Assembly: GCA_003450655.1 (NCBI GenBank)
Contig: DMFG01000030.1
Coordinates: 1 to 11,363 of the forward strand
Reading direction: 5' to 3'
DNA from: Coxiellaceae bacterium
GTDB lineage: Bacteria > Pseudomonadota > Gammaproteobacteria > Coxiellales > Coxiellaceae
DNA length: 11,363 bases
Shown: piece after piece, positions 6,397-11,363 of the stretch
Position numbering within the stretch: the stretch's first letter is position 1
How the letters are laid out: every line of letters begins with the position of its first letter
Made by a program: the position numbers and the translations under genes
The notes under the pieces: generated by a model
The model's database searches: none
What the model was told of the DNA's origin: nothing
Seen by the model: the letters and a program-made list of their open reading frames with translations, nothing else

Positions 6397-6720
6397 ATGT
6401 TACAACGCCTAATCTTTGCCACAACCCTAACCAGCTTAATATTCATGCTTGCCGGCTGCATTAAGCCCTACCAAGCCCCCGTTCAACAGGGCAACATCCT
6501 CACTACAAAAAATGTAGACTCCATACACACAGGTATGACAAGCCAGCAAGTCAGTCAAATACTAGGGAAACCTATACTCACCAACCTATATAGAAATAAT
6601 CTATCCACTTACGTGTATACCTATCAAGCTAGAAATACTAACCAGCTATCTAAACAACAACTCATCATTAGCTTTAAAAATAACCGAGTCACAAACATCC
6701 AAAACACCCAACAACCCTAA
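6397..6720 (+). CDS. bamE: Outer membrane assembly lipoprotein BamE (SmpA/OmlA)
   Basis: BamE is a small outer-membrane lipoprotein of the BAM complex, which folds and inserts beta-barrel proteins. The ATG at 6397, with GGAG five bases upstream, gives 107 residues starting MLQRLIFATTLTSLIFMLAG. This is a lipoprotein signal with lipobox LAGC and lipidated Cys21. The open frame extends upstream to a GTG at 6328, but that would put 23 polar residues before the signal peptide. The SmpA/OmlA fold is marked by IHTGMTSQQVSQILGKP, a Tyr-rich strand (YVYTYQ), and LIISFKNNRVTNI. The stop TAA (6718-6720) overlaps the stop of the convergent rnfH by three bases. Confidence 0.94.
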   Translation: MLQRLIFATTLTSLIFMLAGCIKPYQAPVQQGNILTTKNVDSIHTGMTSQQVSQILGKPILTNLYRNNLSTYVYTYQARNTNQLSKQQLIISFKNNRVTNIQNTQQP

Positions 6721-6998
6721 TCCGTTTTTTTTCGAGCCGCACGTAAATGCCTAGCTTGCATAGGATCTAAATGCAGCTCACGAAAAATCTCAACTCGATC
6801 ACCTGATTCAACCAGAGCATCCAGATTCACCTTTCGGCTATTAATACCAACTGGCTGCTTATCCAAATCAATATCAGGAAACTGCTGTAAGATACCCGAC
6901 TGATCAATGGCATCAGAGACTGACATTACACCACGCATCATCACATCCAACTCCACCTGTCGCTCTAGCGTTGCATACGCCACCGTTACAACACCCAT
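6717..6998 (-). CDS. rnfH: RnfH family ubiquitin-like protein (RatB)
   Basis: This belongs to the UPF0125/RnfH family of small beta-grasp proteins, usually encoded next to ratA; its biochemical role is not settled. The ATG at 6998 gives 93 residues starting MGVVTVAYATLERQVELDV, matching the family N terminus. The core (ILQQFPDIDLDKQPVGINSRKV, then GDRVEIFRELHLDPMQARHLRA) is typical. A TTG-started extension from 7028 is possible but unlikely. The start overlaps the ratA stop as TAATG, with AGAGG about ten bases upstream, so translation is coupled to ratA. The 3' end overlaps bamE. Confidence 0.9.
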   Translation of the reverse strand: MGVVTVAYATLERQVELDVMMRGVMSVSDAIDQSGILQQFPDIDLDKQPVGINSRKVNLDALVESGDRVEIFRELHLDPMQARHLRAARKKTD

Positions 6999-7429
6999 TA
7001 AACATATACCTCTTGAGCTTGCTGACAAAAAGATCCCACCATGCTTTGAGCGACATGATGAAAAACCGGACCAAACATCATTGACAAAATACGATTAGAA
7101 AACTCAAACTCCAAATCCAACACCACACGACAACCACCTTCAGGCATAGCAATAAACTCCCACACTCCCGTCAAATACTTAAAAGGCCCCTCAAGAAGAC
7201 TCATTTCTATTTTATTAGCAGGCATCAATGTATTCTTAGTGGAAAATGATTTTTGCATACCCCCTTTAGCAAAAGACAAGCTCGCCGACACAGACTCGTG
7301 CGTACGCTCAAGAACACGACTGGAGACACAACCCGGTAAAAAACCAGGATAACTCTCAACATCATTCACTAACTGATACATTTGCTTAGGGGTATAAGAA
7401 ACAACCAACTCTCTATGAATTCTTGGCAT
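6998..7429 (-). CDS. ratA: RatA / COQ10-like START-domain protein
   Basis: This is a 143-residue protein of the SRPBCC (START-like, polyketide cyclase/COQ10) superfamily. Bacterial members next to rnfH and smpB are called RatA, reported in E. coli as inhibiting ribosome subunit association; homologues of mitochondrial Coq10 bind ubiquinone. Which role applies cannot be told from sequence. Family features include YTPKQMYQLVNDVESYPGFLPGC, LSFAKGGMQKSFSTKN, LLEGPFKYLTGVWEF and FEFSNRILSMMFGPVF. The ATG at 7429 has only a distant GAGAG (about 11 bases away). It forms a coupled pair with rnfH and is divergent from smpB across just 53 bases. Confidence 0.93.
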   Translation of the reverse strand: MPRIHRELVVSYTPKQMYQLVNDVESYPGFLPGCVSSRVLERTHESVSASLSFAKGGMQKSFSTKNTLMPANKIEMSLLEGPFKYLTGVWEFIAMPEGGCRVVLDLEFEFSNRILSMMFGPVFHHVAQSMVGSFCQQAQEVYV

Positions 7430-7464
7430 GGATCGTCTAACTCTCGATAAATCTTGCGGCTGCT

Positions 7465-7470
7465 GATAAT
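7465..7470 (+). promoter_or_regulatory. Possible -10 element of smpB (shared AT-rich core with ratA)
   Basis: GATAAT at 7465-7470 is the best -10 match upstream of smpB; no good -35 is found at 16-18 bases. The same AT block reads TATATT or TATTAT on the minus strand, a possible -10 for ratA. If used for smpB, transcription would start within about seven bases of the ATG at 7483. Confidence 0.3.
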
Positions 7471-7482
7471 ATACCCCCCATC

Positions 7483-7956
7483 ATGAACAAGCAAACCTCT
7501 AAAAAAAATACCAGCCAAGACATTGCTCGCAACAAAAAGGCCTATCACGACTACTACATAGAGACCACCTTTGAAGCGGGTCTTGTACTAGAAGGTTGGG
7601 AAGTTAAAAGCATTCGAGCCGGTCGTACACAGCTTAAAGAAAGCTATGTTCTACTCAAAAACAATGAAGCCTGGCTCCTTGGCGCCCATATTTCCCCACT
7701 ACTCAGCGCATCCACTCATATCCAACCGGATCCTATGCGCACACGAAAACTCTTATTAAATCGCCGAGAAATAGACAAATTACAAAAGGCGAAAGACCGG
7801 CAAGGTTATGCCATTGTACCACTCAACCTACATTGGAGCCGTCACCACATAAAAGTATCCATTGCGATTGCCAAAGGTAAAAAATTGCATGACAAACGCC
7901 AATCTGCCAAAGAAAAAGACTGGCAACGTCAACAAGAACGCAATTTCAAACATTAA
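7483..7956 (+). CDS. smpB: SsrA-binding protein SmpB
   Basis: SmpB binds tmRNA, delivers it to stalled ribosomes and mimics a codon-anticodon stem in the decoding site. The 157-residue product has the normal OB-fold core: [43 protein letters not shown] and [16 protein letters not shown]. The functional C-terminal tail is also present: [20 protein letters not shown]. The ATG at 7483 gives the expected N terminus, but there is no purine-rich ribosome site; the preceding bases are ACCCCCCATC. The RNA partner ssrA follows 71 bases downstream on the same strand with its own promoter. Confidence 0.97.
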   Translation: MNKQTSKKNTSQDIARNKKAYHDYYIETTFEAGLVLEGWEVKSIRAGRTQLKESYVLLKNNEAWLLGAHISPLLSASTHIQPDPMRTRKLLLNRREIDKLQKAKDRQGYAIVPLNLHWSRHHIKVSIAIAKGKKLHDKRQSAKEKDWQRQQERNFKH

Positions 7957-7990
7957 AAACATAAAATCAACAAGTTACGAAAACCTGGGC

Positions 7991-8018
7991 TTGATTCCAA
8001 ACCACTAAAAGCTATAAT
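7991..8018 (+). promoter_or_regulatory. Promoter of ssrA
   Basis: TTGATT (7991-7996) and a perfect TATAAT (8013-8018) are separated by 16 bases. Transcription would start a few bases before the mature tmRNA 5' end at 8028, fitting a short leader removed by RNase P. It lies just after smpB, with no terminator between. Confidence 0.82.
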
Positions 8019-8027
8019 ACCGGCTTA

Positions 8028-8441
8028 GGGGGCGACCTGGCTTCGACGAGGGCTGCTAAACCTAAAGTGCATGTCGAGTAGACAACGAAGCTCGTAAAAC
8101 CCAATGTTGTAACTTTAATAGCTGGAAACAAGAAACTAGCTGCTAATGATTCTAACTTTGCACCTGTGGCTGTTGCTGCATAACAAAGTCTGAATCCGCC
8201 GTCTTAAAAACACGGCATAGCCTACTCACCCGGTTTGCTTATAGGCGGGGATTCGAGTAGTCATAGCATATAAGCTCGCTAGCCTCTATGGCCCATAGGG
8301 ATCTAGTCAAAACTCAGGGCTCGCGTTGGACTTATTCCTGCCAATCGGGTAATCCTTCGTTAAATAATAGATTGGGCTAAACATGTAGAGCTGAGGGCAG
8401 ATCACCAGCGGACGCGGGTTCGATTCCCGCCGCCTCCACCA
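8028..8441 (+). ncRNA. ssrA: tmRNA (SsrA, 10Sa RNA)
   Basis: tmRNA rescues stalled ribosomes in trans-translation and adds a proteolysis tag. The ends form a tRNA-Ala-like domain. GGGGGCG (8028-8034) pairs with CGCCUCC (8431-8437), giving the G3-U70 wobble that alanyl-tRNA synthetase recognises. The T arm GCGGGTTCGATTCCCGC, discriminator A and encoded CCA (8439-8441) follow. The conserved 5' block CTGGCTTCGACG and the GTGCATGTCGAG segment are also present. The internal tag frame is at 8142-8183, and the stretch from there to about 8390 has the paired segments expected of pseudoknots. At 414 bases it is a one-piece tmRNA, slightly longer than the E. coli RNA (363). Confidence 0.97.
8142..8183 (+). 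other. tmRNA-encoded proteolysis tag reading frame
   Basis: After the TAGCT context, the resume codon GCT at 8142 opens a frame of 13 codons ending in TAA (8181-8183). It encodes ANDSNFAPVAVAA, added after the alanine carried by tmRNA itself. The ANDSNF start and hydrophobic Ala-Ala end match the rules for tags read by SspB and the ClpXP protease. From memory it resembles Francisella tags more than ANDENYALAA. Confidence 0.93.
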
Positions 8442-8450
8442 AACCCACCT

Positions 8451-8478
8451 AATAGGTCACAATGTGACCTATTTTTTT
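8451..8478 (+). terminator. Strong intrinsic terminator of ssrA
   Basis: AATAGGTCAC (8451-8460) pairs perfectly with GTGACCTATT (8464-8473) around a three-base loop, and a run of seven T ends at 8478. It begins nine bases after the tmRNA CCA end. On the other strand the stem also follows an A/T run, but no gene on that strand needs it. Confidence 0.92.
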
Positions 8479-8562
8479 ATCTTCAATAGACGGCAGGATA
8501 ACGCTAAAGACCGCCCATCGCCTGATGGAAAGCCCCTCACCCACAGATTTTATGAATAGCTA

Positions 8563-8591
8563 TTGAAATACAAACAAATATTTCGAATAAT
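8563..8591 (+). promoter_or_regulatory. Promoter candidate of the glycosyltransferase gene
   Basis: TTGAAA (8563-8568) and AATAAT (8586-8591) are 17 bases apart. The start site is expected near 8598, about 40 bases before the gene. A perfect ten-base palindrome, AATAGCTATT (8555-8564), overlaps the first two bases of the -35 and could be an operator, though a palindrome this short can arise by chance. The 8479-8562 stretch holds nothing else I recognise. Confidence 0.5.
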
Positions 8592-8636
8592 CAATACAAT
8601 AGAGCCAAAAGGATTTTAAACATTTAAGGAAGAATG

Positions 8637-9734
8637 ATGAAAATCACCTATGCGATTAATGGTTCAGGCCTTGGTCACGCAACAAGGGGCTTACCCCTCA
8701 TTCAAGCACTCACTGAGCGCCAACATAACGTCTCTGTGTACACTAAAGGGTTAGCCAAAAACTTTCTCCAACAACAACTCGATAACACTAACATCCTTGA
8801 ACTCCCCCGTGACACTCAATCCTACACAAACACTCTACGCGGGTATTGCAAAACAACCTTATCAAACCAGCTACCCCTTTACCGATCGCAACAACAAGCC
8901 CTAACAACAATCTTATTAAAAGATCGCCCAGATCTTCTCATTTCAGATGACGAACATAGCCTAAGTCGAATAGCACACAAATATCACATCCCGCATGTCA
9001 CCCTCTCATTTCACTGTCATGGATACGAACTCCCTGCAAACTTACTTACCTCTGATCGCATTCAGAGCTATCTACTTAACACCATGATGCAGCTTAATTT
9101 ATATCCAGGACAACTGTGCATCCAATCCACACCGTTCAACCGAAAATCCCCCACCAATAAATCCATTCAAGTACCCCCTATTCTACCCAGATACCTCACC
9201 CAAACTAGCTGGAACCCTCAAGGGACACATATCATCATTTACTTTAATCAAACACTACCAATCAACCACCATGACATCACACAATACGCTAAACAGCGCG
9301 GCCTCTATCTTTCTTTCTATGGAAACACAGGACAAACACTCCAGTCTTCCAACAATCAACATGCAACACCTCACCATGAATTTATTCAAGACCTATTAAC
9401 AGCCGATGCTTTAATCTGCACACCCGGAAGCCAGCTAGCCTGCGAGGCTTACGCTATTGGCCTCCCCACGGTACTCATTAGCCCCCCCAGACAACGCACA
9501 CAGCAACTGATTGCCCGCTTATTTTCTCAACAATGCTGCAACATAGAACATATAACAGCCAGACAATTCTCACAGCACTGTCTAGCCGAAGCACTCAATA
9601 ACATAACGGAGGTACCTGAACACTCTGATGCATCTGGACTTGAACAAACCATGACACTTATTGAACAATTAATGGATCGCCATCACTCTCATTCTGCATC
9701 ACCCAGCCAAACCTCGACAATCATAGACGCCTGA
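8637..9734 (+). CDS. GT-B fold glycosyltransferase, COG1819/MJ1255-like
   Basis: This 365-residue protein looks like a cytosolic or membrane-associated nucleotide-sugar glycosyltransferase of the MurG/YjiC-like GT-B type. The N terminus MKITYAINGSGLGHATRG has the Gly-rich loop and GHATR motif of this group. ISDDEHSLSRIAHKYHIPHV follows near 101-121 and closes the first lobe. The second lobe shows ADALICTPGSQLACEAYAIG and LPTVLISPPRQRTQQLIA, the usual donor-binding region. The tail after about 345 is low complexity (HHSHSASPSQTST). Start choice: ATGs at 8634 and 8637 are adjacent, and AGGA is three bases before the first and six before the second. Donor and acceptor are unknown. It has its own promoter candidate and is 55 bases from xseB. 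Confidence 0.8.
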   Translation: MKITYAINGSGLGHATRGLPLIQALTERQHNVSVYTKGLAKNFLQQQLDNTNILELPRDTQSYTNTLRGYCKTTLSNQLPLYRSQQQALTTILLKDRPDLLISDDEHSLSRIAHKYHIPHVTLSFHCHGYELPANLLTSDRIQSYLLNTMMQLNLYPGQLCIQSTPFNRKSPTNKSIQVPPILPRYLTQTSWNPQGTHIIIYFNQTLPINHHDITQYAKQRGLYLSFYGNTGQTLQSSNNQHATPHHEFIQDLLTADALICTPGSQLACEAYAIGLPTVLISPPRQRTQQLIARLFSQQCCNIEHITARQFSQHCLAEALNNITEVPEHSDASGLEQTMTLIEQLMDRHHSHSASPSQTSTIIDA

Positions 9735-9789
9735 GTAGTTTACTCTGCTCATGAGAGTGTCTAGAATGGCTGCCAAAGAGGAGAGGTCG

Positions 9790-10026
9790 ATGAATCAAAA
9801 TACAGCAACGCCATCACCATTAATTGAATTTGAAAAAACCGTTACTGAGCTCACAACACTGATAGAACAGCTGGAAGCAGGGCAACTACCCTTAGCTCAT
9901 TCACTGGAGCGTTTTGAAAAAGGTATTCAACTCATTCGCCAATGCCAACAAGCACTCCATCAAGCCGAACAAACTGTTCAACGGCTTACCCAACAACAAC
10001 TCGAACCCATGAGTACAGATGAGTAA
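9790..10026 (+). CDS. xseB: Exodeoxyribonuclease VII small subunit
   Basis: XseB is the small helical subunit of exonuclease VII, binding XseA to make an enzyme that degrades single-stranded DNA. The 78-residue product matches the family in length. It carries EFEKTVTELTTLIEQLEAGQ followed by LPLAHSLERFEKGIQLIRQC, the signature of two antiparallel helices. The ATG at 9790 has AGGAG six bases upstream; a start at 9751 would add 13 residues without family support. The last eight bases overlap ispA. The large subunit gene xseA is not here. xseB-ispA-dxs is a widespread gammaproteobacterial operon. Confidence 0.95.
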   Translation: MNQNTATPSPLIEFEKTVTELTTLIEQLEAGQLPLAHSLERFEKGIQLIRQCQQALHQAEQTVQRLTQQQLEPMSTDE

Positions 10027-10918
10027 GACAGCACCCTCTCAAACTAACTGGCTGTCATTTTGCCAAAGCACCATCGAAAACTACCTGAATGAGATCTTAC
10101 CCTCTACACAGCAACTCACGCCATCGAAACTCTGCGAAGCTATGCGCTACGCTGTCCTCAATGGCGGCAAACGACTACGACCTGCCCTCGTCTATGCCGT
10201 TGGCACTGACCTTGACACTCCCTTAACTCACCTGCACCCCCCGGCAGCAGCTGTAGAACTCCTACATTGCTATTCTCTTATCCATGATGACCTACCGGCC
10301 ATGGATAATGACGATTTAAGACGAGGCAAGCCAACCTGCCATAAAGCTTTTGATGAAGCCACAGCAATCCTAGCTGGGAATGCACTACAAAGCTTAGCTT
10401 TCAACCTATTAGCTCATCAAAACCTCCCCAATAAAAACTCCCTAGCAATGATTCAAGAACTCAGTCAGCTCACTGGACATAACGGCACCATAGGCGGCCA
10501 AGCACTTGACCTCAAAGCAGAAGTCATCAAGCCATCCCTACAAGAACTCGAAACTATCCACGCACTCAAAACAGCTGCTCTGCTGCAGGCATCCATTTCA
10601 CTCGGCGCTCTAACCAGCAATAAACTTTCTCCTCAAGACACCTCATCGCTCAACCAAATTGCCCAAACCCTAGGTTTAGCTTTCCAAATTCAAGATGACA
10701 TCCTAGACCTTACTTCAAACACGGAAACACTGGGAAAACAGACGCACGCAGACACCAAACTCAATAAGGCCACATACCCTAGTCTGACCTCACTCACCCA
10801 AGCACAGCATACCGTGCAAGAACTCATTGATCAGTGCTATACCATACTGAGTCAGCTACCTTTCTCTATGGAAAAACTTCGCTTAATAATTGATACCGTC
10901 AAAAATAGAAAATCCTAG
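10019..10918 (+). CDS. ispA: Farnesyl diphosphate synthase (short-chain polyprenyl synthase)
   Basis: IspA condenses isopentenyl diphosphate with dimethylallyl and geranyl diphosphate to make farnesyl diphosphate, the precursor of quinone side chains, undecaprenyl phosphate and haem O. The 299-residue product has all key elements: GGKRLRP (49-55), the first Asp-rich motif DDLPAMD (90-96) with the bacterial two-residue insertion, RRGKPTCH, GGQALDL (159-165), the second Asp-rich motif DDILD (226-230), and KATYPS. The HCYSLIHDD context resembles E. coli IspA (AYSLIHDD), which favours C15 product length. Its ATG is inside the end of xseB (8-base overlap), so the two are translationally coupled. 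dxs follows after 74 bases. Confidence 0.95.
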   Translation: MSKTAPSQTNWLSFCQSTIENYLNEILPSTQQLTPSKLCEAMRYAVLNGGKRLRPALVYAVGTDLDTPLTHLHPPAAAVELLHCYSLIHDDLPAMDNDDLRRGKPTCHKAFDEATAILAGNALQSLAFNLLAHQNLPNKNSLAMIQELSQLTGHNGTIGGQALDLKAEVIKPSLQELETIHALKTAALLQASISLGALTSNKLSPQDTSSLNQIAQTLGLAFQIQDDILDLTSNTETLGKQTHADTKLNKATYPSLTSLTQAQHTVQELIDQCYTILSQLPFSMEKLRLIIDTVKNRKS

Positions 10919-10992
10919 TAAATGCTGAGACTTGCATCCTAAAGAGAGACAAGTCATCATACCGACACTTTACTTGAACTCTAGGACTCCCT

Positions 10993-11363
10993 ATGGACGC
11001 CCAACATTTCCCCCTACTCAGCGGCATTCGGTCACCCACCGACTTAAAGTCCTTAAAAGAACATCAACTACCTGATCTTGCAGAAGAAATTCGCAAATAT
11101 TTAGTCGACACCTTAGATCAATGTGGCGGCCATTTTGGAGCAAACCTAGGCTCAGTTGAAATAACCATTGCACTACACTATTTATTAAATACTCCTGAAG
11201 ATAATATTATCTGGGATGTTGGTCACCAAGCCTATCCTCACAAAATTCTCACTGGCCGAGCTGACCTACTGAATACTATAAAACAACACCAAGGTTTAGC
11301 CCCCTTTCCATCACGTAACGAGAGCGCCTATGATAGCTTTGGTGTTGGTCACTCCAGCACATC
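10993..11363 (+). CDS. dxs: 1-deoxy-D-xylulose-5-phosphate synthase, partial
   Basis: Dxs is a thiamine-diphosphate enzyme that condenses pyruvate with glyceraldehyde 3-phosphate, the first step of the non-mevalonate isoprenoid pathway. The first 123 codons are present; the right edge cuts the gene. The start [19 protein letters not shown], then [36 protein letters not shown] and FGVGHSST, are diagnostic. They include the His of GHQAYPHK and the GHSST loop near the cofactor. The ATG at 10993 has AGGA six bases upstream. The 74-base gap from ispA contains a GACTTG/CAAGTC inverted repeat but no clear terminator or promoter, so it probably belongs to the xseB-ispA-dxs operon. Confidence 0.97.
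   Translation, partial: MDAQHFPLLSGIRSPTDLKSLKEHQLPDLAEEIRKYLVDTLDQCGGHFGANLGSVEITIALHYLLNTPEDNIIWDVGHQAYPHKILTGRADLLNTIKQHQGLAPFPSRNESAYDSFGVGHSST

Noticed and set aside
6725-6732. Run of eight T just after the bamE stop as a terminator tract
   Set aside because: No stem precedes it on the plus strand. It is explained by Lys codons near the end of rnfH on the other strand.
8442-8636. Possible integration site: mobile element at the ssrA 3' end
   Set aside because: ssrA is a frequent attachment site, but I found no second copy of the ssrA 3' end downstream and no integrase. The next gene follows the terminator directly.
9735-9789. ACTCT/AGAGT hairpin between the glycosyltransferase and xseB as a terminator
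   Set aside because: The five-base stem has no T run after it. It is too weak to call, so read-through into xseB is assumed.
1-11363. CRISPR array, toxin-antitoxin, phage, insertion sequence or secondary-metabolite system
   Set aside because: Nearly all the sequence is accounted for by housekeeping genes and short regulatory gaps. No direct-repeat array, transposase or defence-type protein was seen.

Overview
The window is ordinary chromosomal housekeeping DNA of a gammaproteobacterium with moderately low GC. The main evidence is gene content and order: tpiA-secG-tRNA-Leu-nuoAB, hupB next to ppiD, fur divergent from bamE, rnfH-ratA facing smpB, and xseB-ispA-dxs. The tmRNA encodes the degradation tag ANDSNFAPVAVAA. 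From memory this looks closer to Francisella-type tags (ANDSNFA...) than to the enterobacterial ANDENYALAA, so a Francisella, Thiotrichales or Legionellales-like lineage is plausible. I cannot place the organism from this window alone. There are no phage, insertion sequence, CRISPR or defence genes.

Layout. 1-1952 (leftward): tpiA and secG overlap by 22 bases, followed by tRNA-Leu(GAG), nuoA and the start of nuoB, cut by the left edge. 2041-4665 (leftward): hupB, two hairpin terminator candidates, tRNA-Val(UAC), tRNA-Asp(GUC), a weak AT-rich terminator, and the membrane-anchored chaperone ppiD. 4783-6327 (leftward): fur and then cyoE (haem O synthase), each apparently transcribed separately, with a terminator candidate after cyoE. 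6328-7429: bamE runs rightward from the fur start and collides tail to tail with ratA-rnfH, their stop codons overlapping. 7465-8478 (rightward): smpB, then ssrA (tmRNA) with its own promoter and a strong terminator. 8563-11363 (rightward): a GT-B glycosyltransferase of unknown acceptor, then xseB-ispA-dxs, with dxs cut by the right edge.

Functional links. NuoA and NuoB belong to respiratory complex I. CyoE supplies haem O for terminal oxidases. SecG, PpiD and BamE serve protein export and outer-membrane assembly. SmpB and tmRNA rescue stalled ribosomes. Dxs starts the non-mevalonate isoprenoid pathway and IspA makes farnesyl diphosphate, the precursor of the CyoE co-substrate and of undecaprenyl carriers. 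Fur regulates iron.

The + strand is rich in A and C and poor in G across most of the window, under both leftward and rightward genes. This suggests a replication-strand bias rather than a coding one. I see no undescribed system. The points worth a second look are small regulatory ones: a U8 terminator abutting tRNA-Val, a near-leaderless smpB, a TTG start for fur, the overlapping bamE/rnfH stops, the tag peptide, and the isolated glycosyltransferase.
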